A stretch of DNA of 64,000 nt from Candidatus Rokuibacteriota bacterium. GTDB lineage: Bacteria > Methylomirabilota > Methylomirabilia > Rokubacteriales > CSP1-6. Under the pieces are notes generated by a model. The model was not told where the DNA came from and searched no databases. It saw nothing but the letters and a program-made list of their open reading frames with translations. The first letter of the stretch is position 1. Every line of letters begins with the position of its first letter. Below, one piece after another: positions 33,509-42,153 of the stretch. A program made the translations under genes and the position numbers. The DNA lies in assembly GCA_003220535.1 (NCBI GenBank), contig QHSU01000066.1, forward strand, positions 1 through 64,000. Direction: 5' to 3'.

Positions 33509-34248
33509 CGGCGGAGCCAGCCGAAGACCGCGTAGGCAAGCAACCCGGCGACCAGCCAGAGCCGGCGGCGGACCGGGGCCGCGCGCTCGGAGGGAAGCGG
33601 CGAGAGCACGACCGGGTGAAGCCGGCGGGCCATCAGCGCCCCGCCCAGCGCACCGCCGATGTGAGCGCCGTTGTCGATGAAGGGCTCCATGAGGCCGCCG
33701 ACGATCGTGTAGATCGCCCAGATGAGCAGCACGAAGCCGACACGGCGGTCGCGGACCAGCAGACGATCCCGGTGCTGACGAAAGAGCACGATCGCGGCGC
33801 CCTGCAGGCCGAAGATCGCCCCGGACGCCCCCACCGACGGCCCCGGGCTCATGAGCACGCTCACGACCGAACCGCAGAGCCCGCTCAGCACGTAGAGCAC
33901 GACGAACTGCGCGGGGCCGAACGCCGCCTCGCACAGCATGCCGAGGATGAAGAGCGCGATCCCGTTGCCGACCAGATGATCGACACCGCCGTGGAGCCAG
34001 GGCGCGGTCAGCAGGCGCCAGTATTCCCCTGCGGCCACGCGCTCGCGCACGAGCGCGCCGACGCCGATGATCGCCTCGCGCGACGCGAGCGCGCCGACCT
34101 TGATCTCGACCAGGAAGATCACGGCGAGCACCGCGAGGATCGCGAGAGTCACGGGTGGAACCCGCCGCATGCGGCGCTCGAAGTCGATGCGACGCGAGAG
34201 AAGCATATCGGGGGTGATGCGCAAGGGCTGCTCGGGCCTCACCGCCAT
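33505..34248 (-). CDS. Rhomboid-family intramembrane serine protease
   Basis: A 247-residue membrane protein with about six core helices plus a C-terminal helix. The catalytic dyad is S142 in VGASGAIFG and H196 in NGAHIGGALGG; H91 and N95 in DHLVGN form the oxyanion-stabilising HxxxN. Rhomboids cut transmembrane helices of substrate proteins. The first 30 residues are cytoplasmic. ATG 34248 shares a base with the stop of the zinc-ribbon/LURP-one gene upstream (TGATG), so the two are co-translated. Confidence 0.88.
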   Translation of the reverse strand: MAVRPEQPLRITPDMLLSRRIDFERRMRRVPPVTLAILAVLAVIFLVEIKVGALASREAIIGVGALVRERVAAGEYWRLLTAPWLHGGVDHLVGNGIALFILGMLCEAAFGPAQFVVLYVLSGLCGSVVSVLMSPGPSVGASGAIFGLQGAAIVLFRQHRDRLLVRDRRVGFVLLIWAIYTIVGGLMEPFIDNGAHIGGALGGALMARRLHPVVLSPLPSERAAPVRRRLWLVAGLLAYAVFGWLRR

Positions 34249-35147
34249 CAGCGGCGCTCGCCGGTGTCGAGCATGACGCCCAGGGCCACCGCCAGGCGCC
34301 GGTCGAACGTCCGCCTGGCATCCGCCGAGAGGTCGAGCACGTAGCGATCGAGCAGCGTGAACTTGCGGTTGAACTCGCCGAACACTTCTTCGTCTCGGCC
34401 CCGCACGAAGATGAAGTTGGTGCGCAGGAAGCCGAAGAACGTTCCGAGGACGCGCCGGAGCAGCGAGAGCACGATCGAGTCTTCGATCGCCATCGCGATC
34501 GGCTCGCCCCGCGGTGTCGTGACGTACCAGCGCTTGCGGACGATGTTGTGCAAGTAGGTCTTGCGCAGTGTGGCGAGCGGCTCGCCGGTCGGCGTCACGA
34601 CCGTGTACGTCCGGGTCAGGAGCGCGACGCGCTGATCCTGGAGCACCCGGAGCATCGTCTCGCGCCGCGAATCGTCGCGGTAGATCGTCACGTGGCGGAG
34701 GGGGCGGAGGGACATCGACACGACGAGGAAGACGAACGCGGCAAGGGGGAATACCAGCAGCACGAGGGGGGTGCCGTCGCCCCTCGCCAGCGGGCGGCCG
34801 ATCCATCCCGTGACCATCAGCGTCGCGATGATCGCCAGGACGTAGGCCATCAGGGTCCGGACGGGGTAGGTCGGCCGCTCCACGTAGAGCACCGGCGTGC
34901 CGTTCTCCGCCCAGACCTCGTACTTCGAGGTGATCGTGAAGATGCGCTCGCGGAGCAGGAAGACGTCGCGGTCGAAGGCGGGGTCGACGCCCGGCGCCGG
35001 CGGGCGCGGCGCGCCCGGAGCCTGGCCGGCTTGCAGGTGCCTCCCGCACGACGGGCACTCGAGCAGCCGCCCCGCGTACTCGGGCCGCAGCTCGTACACC
35101 TCGCCGCACGGACAGGCGACGACGACGCCGGCGCTCGCCCGGCTCAC
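34248..35147 (-). CDS. Zinc-ribbon/LURP-one (Tubby C-like) membrane protein
   Basis: A 299-residue protein. An N-terminal zinc ribbon is formed by CPC (about residues 12-14) and CPSC (about 31-34), followed by a Pro-rich linker. The part from about residue 60 resembles LURP-one/scramblase-like Tubby C folds: FLLRERIFTITSKYEVWA, then two transmembrane helices (about 99-150) inserted in the fold, and later strands ending FNRKFTLLDRYVLDLSADA. Such proteins are linked to lipid scrambling or membrane tethering, but bacterial roles are unknown. Translational coupling with a rhomboid suggests a shared membrane function. Assignment to the fold is by pattern and only moderately sure. Confidence 0.6.
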   Translation of the reverse strand: MSRASAGVVVACPCGEVYELRPEYAGRLLECPSCGRHLQAGQAPGAPRPPAPGVDPAFDRDVFLLRERIFTITSKYEVWAENGTPVLYVERPTYPVRTLMAYVLAIIATLMVTGWIGRPLARGDGTPLVLLVFPLAAFVFLVVSMSLRPLRHVTIYRDDSRRETMLRVLQDQRVALLTRTYTVVTPTGEPLATLRKTYLHNIVRKRWYVTTPRGEPIAMAIEDSIVLSLLRRVLGTFFGFLRTNFIFVRGRDEEVFGEFNRKFTLLDRYVLDLSADARRTFDRRLAVALGVMLDTGERR

Positions 35148-35222
35148 GGGGTGACCGGGCGCGGCCCGCTGAAGGACGTCATCGGTTCATAGAAACTGCT
35201 GGGCGTCGCGCCGGTCGTCGGC

Positions 35223-36512
35223 TCAGCGGTCCACGTCGGGCGGGCGCAGCTCGTCGCGCGCGTCGGCGAGCCGCTCGGCGAGCCCGCGGACTTCCGCGAG
35301 TCGATCGGGCCGGTGGACGAACCGGGGATCCGTCGCGTAGCCGCCCCAGCTCTTCATGTAGTCCGGCCGCGCGAGCCCGAGGGCGAATTCGGAGATCGCC
35401 GTCGGGTTGGCGAGATCCGCCATGATCGCGACTTCCCGGTGGACGCTCGGCGTCCGCCCGTCCAGGAAGGCCTTCAGCGCGGCGGGCTTCGGACCGTGCG
35501 GGAGCCCGACCGGGTGGATCGTGACCATCCCCTCCTGCACCACGCCACCCGCGCTGAAGAAATCACCGAAGTGGTAGCCGAGCGTCTCGAGGTAGTCGAG
35601 GTTCTTGTGAAAGAACGGCAGCCACATGCCCTCTTTCTCGACCGAGCGCACGGTGAAGACGCAGAGGTAGCAGCCCGGGAGCTTGAAGACCGTGTGCGCC
35701 GAGGGCGGCATGTGCGAGCGATCGGCCACGAGCGGGCGCACGTCTTCGACGGCGAACTTGTAGGGCAGATAGTCGCCGCGCCAGCCGATCACGTCGAAGG
35801 GATGCGTGGGATGGACGCGGCGCGTGTAGACGCCGTCGACCTTGGAGACGATCTCGAAGCGCCCGGCCTCGTTGCGCGTGTCGAGCGAGCGCGGGTACCG
35901 GTAGTCGCTCCGGCTATGGGTGAGGAACTGGCCGGTCGTCGGTGCCTCGGATTTCTCGGGGTCGCCGGCGAAGCTCTCGTACACCCAGTAGTACTGCGGG
36001 CCCGGGGCGAGCTCGAACCGGTGCGTGATGCCCTTGGGCACGATCAGGAAATCGCCCCGCGTGAACTCGATCGGGCCGAACATCGTCTCGAGCGTGCCGC
36101 CGCCCTGGTGGACAAAGTAGACGACCGTCGCCGAGTGATGCTCGAAGAAATAGTCCATGGGCGCGCGCGGCGCGGTGACGTTCATCGCCACCGTGGCGTT
36201 CGCGACCAGACGCGCCATGCCGCGGTAGACGTCGCGCGGCTCGTCGGGCGCCATGAGGGAGAGCGCCACGTGCGTGCCGCCGAGCGGCCGGAGCGGCGAC
36301 TCCCAGCGCGGCGCCCATCCCTCGATCACGCGCGCTTCGTCGGCGAGCCAGTTGGTCGGCGGGTAGAGATGGTAACTGTGGGTAACCTTGCCGGCGAAGC
36401 CGCCGCGGCCGTGCTCTTGCTCGAAGACCTGGCGGAGCAGCGGGCCGGCGTGCGGGGCCCGGGGGACGATCCCGACCTCCGGGATGCCGCTGAAGTATTC
36501 GAACTTCTCCAT
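35223..36512 (-). CDS. Homogentisate 1,2-dioxygenase family protein
   Basis: A 429-residue cupin enzyme that matches homogentisate dioxygenase in length and layout. The first cupin includes ATVVYFVHQGGGTLET and DFLIVPKGITHRFEL; the second has the iron-site region ending TIHPVGLPHGPKP. True HmgA opens the ring of homogentisate in tyrosine catabolism, but no maleylacetoacetate isomerase or fumarylacetoacetase is nearby, so a related aromatic substrate is possible. ATG 36512 is set by AGGAGGGGCCC directly upstream, shortening the open frame by 13 residues. It is divergent from the DUF2007-like gene. Confidence 0.82.
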   Translation of the reverse strand: MEKFEYFSGIPEVGIVPRAPHAGPLLRQVFEQEHGRGGFAGKVTHSYHLYPPTNWLADEARVIEGWAPRWESPLRPLGGTHVALSLMAPDEPRDVYRGMARLVANATVAMNVTAPRAPMDYFFEHHSATVVYFVHQGGGTLETMFGPIEFTRGDFLIVPKGITHRFELAPGPQYYWVYESFAGDPEKSEAPTTGQFLTHSRSDYRYPRSLDTRNEAGRFEIVSKVDGVYTRRVHPTHPFDVIGWRGDYLPYKFAVEDVRPLVADRSHMPPSAHTVFKLPGCYLCVFTVRSVEKEGMWLPFFHKNLDYLETLGYHFGDFFSAGGVVQEGMVTIHPVGLPHGPKPAALKAFLDGRTPSVHREVAIMADLANPTAISEFALGLARPDYMKSWGGYATDPRFVHRPDRLAEVRGLAERLADARDELRPPDVDR

Positions 36513-36558
36513 GGGCCCCTCCTGGCGCGGTCGTGGTTCAGGCGGCTGCAAGCTGGAT

Positions 36559-36564
36559 TATACT
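36559..36564 (+). promoter_or_regulatory. TATACT box for the DUF2007-like gene
   Basis: TATACT ends 7 bases before ATG 36572 with no ribosome binding site between, another probable leaderless start. Confidence 0.5.
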
Positions 36565-36571
36565 CACGGCC

Positions 36572-36868
36572 ATGTCGGTGCGTGGGAAGGTGATCCGGTT
36601 TCCGAAGCTCCCGCCCGGGCCGCGGGACGAGCGGGGCCTCGTCGAGGTGCGCCGCTGCGCTCAGGCGGAGGCGCTGGTTCTCAAAGGGCTCTTCGAGAGC
36701 GAAGGGATTCCCACGATGCTCCGCTCGCGCCTGGCCCACTCGGTCTATCCGTTCAGCGTCGGCGTTCAGGGTGAGGTGGTCGTCCTCGTCCCGGCGAGCG
36801 AAGCCGCGCTGAGCCGGCGTCTACTCTTCCGGCTCGCCTCGGCTCCGCCTACGCCACTTCCGCGATAA
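36572..36868 (+). CDS. DUF2007-like putative signal-transducing protein
   Basis: A 98-residue protein whose central part (EVRRCAQAEALVLKGLFESE, IPTMLRS, GEVVVLVPASEAALSRRLL) follows the pattern of DUF2007, a small ferredoxin-like domain found in bacteria and fused to sensor proteins. Its function is unknown, and binding of a regulatory ligand or protein has been suggested. ATG 36572 follows a TATACT box. The 3' end overlaps the convergent M28 peptidase gene by 20 bases. Confidence 0.7.
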   Translation: MSVRGKVIRFPKLPPGPRDERGLVEVRRCAQAEALVLKGLFESEGIPTMLRSRLAHSVYPFSVGVQGEVVVLVPASEAALSRRLLFRLASAPPTPLPR

Positions 36869-37787
36869 CGGCTTCGAGCGCCCGGAGCGCGGTGGCGAGC
36901 GCCGCCGGCTCGAGCGTGCTGCCGCTGTCGCGGGCCGTGTGGTAGGTGTCGAACGGCACGGGGCGCCGGATCAGGTGACGAAGCGCGCTGCGCACGGGGC
37001 TGAAGACGAACTGCCGCAACGCCTCCGCCTGCGCCGACGGCACGAGCGTGAATCCGTACGCCGGCACCCCGGCCGGCGCGAAGGCGCGATGATCGCTGCC
37101 GAACATCGGGATCCGACCGACGACGTGGTAGCTCTCGTCGCTCCTGAGCCCGATGCCGTCGAGCGCCCTGCGCACCTGTCCGAGGAACGGCGTCTCGTCG
37201 GACACGTCCCAGATCGCGACGCTGTCGCCGATGCCACAGAGCTCGAGGCTCAGGACGCCGGCCAGCTCGGCGAGGTTCGCCCCCCGCGCGTAGTGGCGGG
37301 CGCCGAGATAGCCGCGCTCTTCCGCCGCGGTGAAGAGGAACCTCAGTCGGACCTTCGACGGGGGCGCCGTGGCGAGCCGCTCCAGGAGATTCAGCAGAAT
37401 GCCGACGGCGGCGGCGTTGTCGTTGGCGCCGGGGCTCCCGGGGACCGCGTCGTGATGGGCGACGAGCAGGAGTACGCGGCTGCCCGAGCCCAGGTCGACG
37501 CTGAAGTTCCGACCCGCTCCCTCGCTCGAGGCGAACGGGTGGAGCGCGAACGGGATGCCGCGCGCGTCGAGGTAGCTCGCCACCGCCGCCTCCCGGTCCG
37601 GGTTCGAGCGCCCCTCGAGGAGGCGCGAGAGCGCCAGCGGAGTCCGCCCGCCGCGAATGACCTCGCCGAGCGGCGGCGGCACGACCCGCGGCGCGCGGGT
37701 GCCTGCATTGAGCACCTGGCTCAGCCGGGTGTTGAGCTGCCCGCGCAGGTAGAGCACGACGTCGTGCAGCGCGCCGCTCCGCCTCAC
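36849..37787 (-). CDS. M28-family zinc aminopeptidase
   Basis: A 312-residue peptidase with the M28 two-metal site: HHDAVPGSPGANDNAAAV supplies the first His and Asp and the bridging Asp, FTAAEERGYLGARHY the catalytic and metal Glu, LELCGIGD the next region, and GSDHRAF with a later DTYHTARD the remaining His. M28 enzymes remove N-terminal residues from peptides. No signal peptide is evident, so it is probably cytoplasmic. The GTG start overlaps the tatD stop by 4 bases (GTGA), linking it to the tmk-metG operon; a longer frame upstream is only the opposite frame of tatD. Confidence 0.82.
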   Translation of the reverse strand: MRRSGALHDVVLYLRGQLNTRLSQVLNAGTRAPRVVPPPLGEVIRGGRTPLALSRLLEGRSNPDREAAVASYLDARGIPFALHPFASSEGAGRNFSVDLGSGSRVLLLVAHHDAVPGSPGANDNAAAVGILLNLLERLATAPPSKVRLRFLFTAAEERGYLGARHYARGANLAELAGVLSLELCGIGDSVAIWDVSDETPFLGQVRRALDGIGLRSDESYHVVGRIPMFGSDHRAFAPAGVPAYGFTLVPSAQAEALRQFVFSPVRSALRHLIRRPVPFDTYHTARDSGSTLEPAALATALRALEAVIAEVA

Positions 37788-38557
37788 AGCCGCAACAGGG
37801 CGCGGGCGTTGTCCGACATCCGCGCCGCGAGGTCGGCGAGCGGCTCGCCGCGCAACTCCGCGACTCGCGCGGCCGTGATCGCGACGTAGGCCGGCTCGTT
37901 GCGCTTCCCGCGGTAGGGCTGGGGCGGGAGGAACGGGCAGTCGGTCTCGACGACCAGGCGATCGGCAGGGACCATCCGCGCGACCTCGGGCAGGGCGCCC
38001 GGCTTGGGGTACGTCACGGGCCCTGCGAGCGAGATCAGGAGCCCCTGGTCGAGGCACCGGCGCGCGATCTCGAGATCGCCCGAGAAGCAGTGCATGATCC
38101 CGCCCCGGTCGCGCACGTCCTCGGCCGCGAGGAGCGCCAGCGTCTCCTCGTGGGCGTCGCGGCAGTGGATGAGCACCGGCTTGCCGGCCCGGCGCGCCAG
38201 GGCGAGCTGGGCGCGGAACGCGCGTTCCTGGGCGTCGCGCGGCGCGAGGTCGCGGAAGAAATCCAGCCCGGTCTCGCCGATCGCGACGACCTTGACACCG
38301 GACGCCAGCCGCTCGATCTCGGCGAGCGCGGTGTCGTCCGCCGACGCGGCCTCGTGCGGGTGGATGCCGACGGCCGCCCAGATGTCCGGCTCGCGCGCGG
38401 CCAGCGCCACCGCGGCGCGCGAGGTCGCCACGTCCGTCCCGATCGTCACGATACGCCGCACGCCGGCGGCCCTCGCCCGCGCGAGCACGGCGTCCAGGTC
38501 GCCCGCGAACTCCGGAAAATGAAGGTGCGCGTGCGTGTCGAAGAGGTCGGGGGTCAC
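37784..38557 (-). CDS. tatD: TatD-family metal-dependent DNase
   Basis: A 257-residue TatD hydrolase. Metal ligands are visible in DTHAHLHF (HxH near residue 7), GETGLDFF (Glu), VLIHCRDAH (His), MHCFSGD (His) and VETDCPFL (Asp). TatD proteins are 3'-5' exonucleases or D-aminoacyl-tRNA-deacylase-like enzymes in DNA repair. The position after metG is conserved in many bacteria (metS-yabD in Bacillus), separated here by three other genes. GTG 38557 overlaps the ACT-protein stop (GTGA), and the alternative extension has no start signal. Confidence 0.92.
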   Translation of the reverse strand: MTPDLFDTHAHLHFPEFAGDLDAVLARARAAGVRRIVTIGTDVATSRAAVALAAREPDIWAAVGIHPHEAASADDTALAEIERLASGVKVVAIGETGLDFFRDLAPRDAQERAFRAQLALARRAGKPVLIHCRDAHEETLALLAAEDVRDRGGIMHCFSGDLEIARRCLDQGLLISLAGPVTYPKPGALPEVARMVPADRLVVETDCPFLPPQPYRGKRNEPAYVAITAARVAELRGEPLADLAARMSDNARALLRL

Positions 38558-38967
38558 ATCGCTCCGAGGACACCGGCCGTTTTCTTCACGTCGCGCGGCT
38601 TCACCCACAGGATCGCGGCGTACCGCCCGCCGCCGTGGGCGACGGCGTCCATGGCCGTCACGTTGATCTTCGCGGCCGCCAGCCTTCCGAGGACGTCGGC
38701 GCAGGCGCCGACGCGATCGTCGCCTTCGATCAGGAACGCGCGCTTCGGCCCCTTGACCTTCCACTTCTTCTGCCTGGCGACGGCCTGGAACGCGCCGGGA
38801 TCGGTCGGGACGAGATCGAGCTGGGCGCCCCGGCCGCTCGGAAAGCCCGAATACGCGACCAGGTTGATGCCGGCGCTCTTGAGCTCGGCGAGGATCCTGG
38901 CGCCTTCCCCCGGCTTGTCCGGCACCATCACGTAGAAGTAGTCGGCGGTTCGCACTGTCTCAGCCAT
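38554..38967 (-). CDS. Tandem ACT-domain protein
   Basis: A 137-residue protein made of two ACT modules: residues about 8-65 (VMVPDKPGEGARILAELKSA) and 75-130 (IEGDDRVGACADVLGRLAAA). ACT domains bind amino acids to regulate enzymes; free-standing pairs resemble GcvR-type or aspartokinase regulatory subunits, but the ligand is unknown. AGGAGG lies 5 bases before the ATG, one of the strongest ribosome binding sites here, suggesting independent high-level translation inside the operon. Confidence 0.8.
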   Translation of the reverse strand: MAETVRTADYFYVMVPDKPGEGARILAELKSAGINLVAYSGFPSGRGAQLDLVPTDPGAFQAVARQKKWKVKGPKRAFLIEGDDRVGACADVLGRLAAAKINVTAMDAVAHGGGRYAAILWVKPRDVKKTAGVLGAM

Positions 38968-38984
38968 GGCATCCTCCTGTCACC

Positions 38985-39974
38985 CTACCGAACGATCCGG
39001 AACCTGAGCCGGCCGATCAGCTGGCCCGAGGCCGTCACGACGTCCACCGACCAGCGACCCTCCGGTTCGGCCGGAAACGACGTCTTGCGCGAATACGTGC
39101 GGTAGCCCTCCCGTCGTCCGCCGAGCACGGGGGACAGGCCGACCACCTCGATCACGTGCCCCTTGTGACGCCAGACGTGCCTGACCGACTGACGCAGGCC
39201 CGCCGGCGCGTAGATCGCAGTGTACGCCACGAGCCCGCGCTCCTTCACCTCGGCCGCGCTGATGGTCGTCGGCAGCGCCTCGATGGCGTCGAGGTCCAAC
39301 ACGTCCCACATGATCGCGGCGCGCGCCATGAAGAGCGGGGCCGGAGGGATCCACGCGCGTCCGACCGCGGCCAGCGTCGCGGCGACCACGCCGAGCGCCA
39401 TCGTCACCCGGAGCGCCGCCGTCCACGTCCGTCCGCCGGCGCGCCGGACCACCGGGGTGATTGCGGTCGAGGCGACGAACGCGCTGGCCAGGAGCGCGCC
39501 GAAGGGCGGCAGCCCGACCAGCGGCAGCGCGACGTTGAGCGCCGCGAAGATCGACACCACGAAAAAGACGTACCCGAGCCACGGCCGCGGATGCACGACC
39601 GCCCGGTACCACGGATCGAAGGTCGCCAGGATCGCCAGCGCCACCAGCAGCCCGAAGAAGACCGCGTTCAGCGAGGTCAAGGTCACGCTCGCATAGTAGG
39701 CGGGCAGCACGAACAGGAGGAGCCCGTGGTACAGCGTCTGGATCGTGTAGTCGGCCGCCGTGACGACCAGCCGGCCGGACCTCCGCCCCGAGTCGGCGAG
39801 CGGCTGGCGCAGCTCGACCAGAACGGCGAAGACCAGCCAGAGCAGCAGCAGGTAGCCGACGATCCAGGCGACATGAGGCAGGCCGCGGCGGAAAACGAAC
39901 AGGGTGAAGAAGCCGCCGGTCAGCGAGGCGAACGAGACGCCCCAGTCGGCGAGCCACGCAAACGCGGACGTCAC
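38985..39974 (-). CDS. DUF5924/DUF2914-type membrane protein
   Basis: A 329-residue protein with seven or eight hydrophobic helices (about residues 8-210) and a soluble C-terminal domain of about 60 residues with HVWRHKGHVIEVVGLSPV and a final WSVDVVTASGQLIGRLRF, the pattern of DUF2914. The function is unknown. The GTG start overlaps the preceding small gene by 4 bases. It lies in the conserved metG-tatD interval where most bacteria have no such gene, so it is an accessory member of the operon. Confidence 0.72.
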   Translation of the reverse strand: MTSAFAWLADWGVSFASLTGGFFTLFVFRRGLPHVAWIVGYLLLLWLVFAVLVELRQPLADSGRRSGRLVVTAADYTIQTLYHGLLLFVLPAYYASVTLTSLNAVFFGLLVALAILATFDPWYRAVVHPRPWLGYVFFVVSIFAALNVALPLVGLPPFGALLASAFVASTAITPVVRRAGGRTWTAALRVTMALGVVAATLAAVGRAWIPPAPLFMARAAIMWDVLDLDAIEALPTTISAAEVKERGLVAYTAIYAPAGLRQSVRHVWRHKGHVIEVVGLSPVLGGRREGYRTYSRKTSFPAEPEGRWSVDVVTASGQLIGRLRFRIVR

Positions 39975-40258
39975 ACGGGCGGCGTGGTCGTCGGATCGCC
40001 CCCGGCGGGCGCGGGTTCGAGCCGCGCGGCGATGCGCCGCGCAACCGCGTCGCGCTTGAGCGCGTCGATGCAGTCGAGGACGTCGCCGGCGGCCGAGTGC
40101 ACGCGCAGGTGCGCGGCCACCAGGTCGAGCGCGCTGGACCTCACGACGGCGTCGAGGCCCAGGATCTCGCGCAGCACCCGCGCGATCGATGCGTCGCCCT
40201 CGGCGACCCGTACGATCGCGTCCACGTACTCGTCCGGGGTCAGCGCCGGGGAGGGCAT
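39971..40258 (-). CDS. Small helical hypothetical protein, 95 aa
   Basis: A soluble helical protein beginning MPSPALTPDEYVDAIVRVAE with central LREILGLDAVVRSSALDLV and a Pro/Ala-rich tail. I do not recognise the family. ATG 40258 is preferred to GTG 40270 because AGGAG stands 4 bases before it. It starts 8 bases after the metG stop and overlaps the DUF2914 gene, so it is co-transcribed with metG. Confidence 0.6.
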   Translation of the reverse strand: MPSPALTPDEYVDAIVRVAEGDASIARVLREILGLDAVVRSSALDLVAAHLRVHSAAGDVLDCIDALKRDAVARRIAARLEPAPAGGDPTTTPPV

Positions 40259-40266
40259 GGGGCTCC

Positions 40267-42153
40267 TCACGTGACCTTCGCGCCGGGCGGCAGGTCGCGG
40301 TCGAGCGAGAGGACGGCCAGCTTGCCGCCGGCCGAGGCGGCCAGGACCATGCCGTTGGACTCGATGCCCATGAGCTTCGCTGGCTCGAGGTTCGCCACGA
40401 TGACGATCTTCTTGCCCACGAGCTCGGCCGGCGCGTAGTGCTCGGCGATCCCCGCCACCACCGTGCGCTGCTCCTCGCCGAGCGATACCGTGAGCCGCAG
40501 GAGCTTCTTCGATTTCGGCAGCGCCTCGGCGGCGACGATCTCCGCCACGCGCAGCTCGACCTTGCCGAACTCGTCGATCTTGATGCGTGGGGCCGCGGGT
40601 TCGATCGTGAGCTGACCTGTCGCCGGTGTGATCTTGACGTCGACCCGCGGGAAGAGCCCCGACACCTTTTGAACAGGCGTGCCTGGCACGAGGCGTCCCC
40701 AGACCGCGTCGGCGAGCGTGGGCTCAGCCTTCTGGTCGAGCCCCGCGCGGATCTTCGCTGCCGCGTCAGGCAGAAACGGTGCCAGGACGATCCCCAGCAC
40801 CCTCAGCGACTCGCCGAGCGTCCACAGCACCTCCGAGAGGCGCTCCCGCTTGCCGGAGTCCTTGGCGAGCGCCCACGGCTGCGTCGCGTCGACGTAACGG
40901 TTCACGACGCCGATGAACTCCCAGATCGACGCCAGCGCCCGTTGAAACGCGAACTCTTCCATCGCCCCCTTCACGTCGGCCTTCGCCTTCGTGAAGGCCG
41001 CGATCACGCCCTCGTCCGCGGCGGTCGGCCCTCCGGACGAGGGCACGAGCCCCTGGTTGAGGTTCACGATCAGCGTCGTGACGCGCGAGACCAGGTTGCC
41101 GAGGTCGTTGGCCAGATCGGCGTTGAGCCGCGCGACGAACGCCTCTTCCGAGAAGTCGGCGTCGAGGCCGAAGACCATTTCACGCAGGACGAAGTAGCGG
41201 AAGGCGTCGTTACCGTACCTCTCCTTGAGCGCCAGCGCCTCGACGAGGTTGCCGACCGACTTGGAGATCTTCTGCCCGCCGAGGGTCCAGTACCCGTGGA
41301 CGTTGAGGTGCTGATAGAGCGGGATGCCGGCCGCCTTCAGCATGCAGGGCCAGTAGATCGCGTGGGGCTTGACGATGTCCTTGGCCGTCACGTGCTGGAC
41401 GTGGGGCCAGAATTTCTCGAAACGCGGCTCGCCCGGACCGCCGAGCGCCGACACGTAGTTGATCAGCGCGTCGAACCAGACGTAGGTGACGTACTTGTCG
41501 TCGAACGGCAGCGGGATCCCCCACTCGAGCCGCCGGCGCGGCCGGCTGATCGAGAGATCGGTCAACGGGTCGCGCAGGAAGCCGAGCACCTCGTTACGGT
41601 AGCGCTGGGGCCGGACGAAGTCGGGATTGCGCTCGATGTGGTCGATCAGCCATCCCTGGTACTTCGACATCTTGAAGAAGTAGTTTTCCTCCTCGATCCA
41701 CGTGAGCGGCGTCTGGTGATCGGGGCACTTGCCGTCGACGATTTCCTTCTCGGTGTAGAAGCGCTCGCAGCCGAAGCAGTAGTGGCCGCCGTACTTGCCG
41801 AGGTAGATCTCGCCGGCGTCCCAGAGCTTCTGGAGGATCGCCTGGACGACCTTCGTGTGGCGCGCTTCGGTCGTCCGGATGTAGTCGTCGTAGCGGATGC
41901 CCAGCGCCTGCCACGTCTCGCGGAACGCCGCGGAATTCTGGTCGGCCATCGCCTGCGGCGTCACGCCCGCCTTGGCCGCGGCCTGGGCGATCTTGTCCCC
42001 GTGCTCGTCGGTCCCGGTGAGGAACCAGACCTCGTCACCGGCCAGACGGCGATAGCGCGCCATCGCGTCGACCACGATCGTCGTGTACGCATGCCCCAGG
42101 TGGGGGCGATCGTTCACGTAGTAGATCGGTGTCGTCAGGTAGAAGGCGGTCAC
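40267..42153 (-). CDS. metG: Methionyl-tRNA synthetase
   Basis: A 628-residue class I synthetase. The HIGH motif is PHLGHAYT near residue 18, the zinc knuckle is CFGCERFY with KCPDH (about 127-148), and KMSKS appears as KISKS in GGQKISKSVGN. An anticodon-binding helical domain follows and a C-terminal EMAP/Trbp111-type tRNA-binding domain (about 525-628, FGKVELRVAEIV) completes the protein. It charges tRNA-Met for initiation and elongation. The GTG start overlaps the ricT stop by 4 bases; the longer upstream frame is not coding. The order tmk-holB-ricT-metG-tatD is widespread in bacteria. Confidence 0.96.
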   Translation of the reverse strand: MTAFYLTTPIYYVNDRPHLGHAYTTIVVDAMARYRRLAGDEVWFLTGTDEHGDKIAQAAAKAGVTPQAMADQNSAAFRETWQALGIRYDDYIRTTEARHTKVVQAILQKLWDAGEIYLGKYGGHYCFGCERFYTEKEIVDGKCPDHQTPLTWIEEENYFFKMSKYQGWLIDHIERNPDFVRPQRYRNEVLGFLRDPLTDLSISRPRRRLEWGIPLPFDDKYVTYVWFDALINYVSALGGPGEPRFEKFWPHVQHVTAKDIVKPHAIYWPCMLKAAGIPLYQHLNVHGYWTLGGQKISKSVGNLVEALALKERYGNDAFRYFVLREMVFGLDADFSEEAFVARLNADLANDLGNLVSRVTTLIVNLNQGLVPSSGGPTAADEGVIAAFTKAKADVKGAMEEFAFQRALASIWEFIGVVNRYVDATQPWALAKDSGKRERLSEVLWTLGESLRVLGIVLAPFLPDAAAKIRAGLDQKAEPTLADAVWGRLVPGTPVQKVSGLFPRVDVKITPATGQLTIEPAAPRIKIDEFGKVELRVAEIVAAEALPKSKKLLRLTVSLGEEQRTVVAGIAEHYAPAELVGKKIVIVANLEPAKLMGIESNGMVLAASAGGKLAVLSLDRDLPPGAKVT

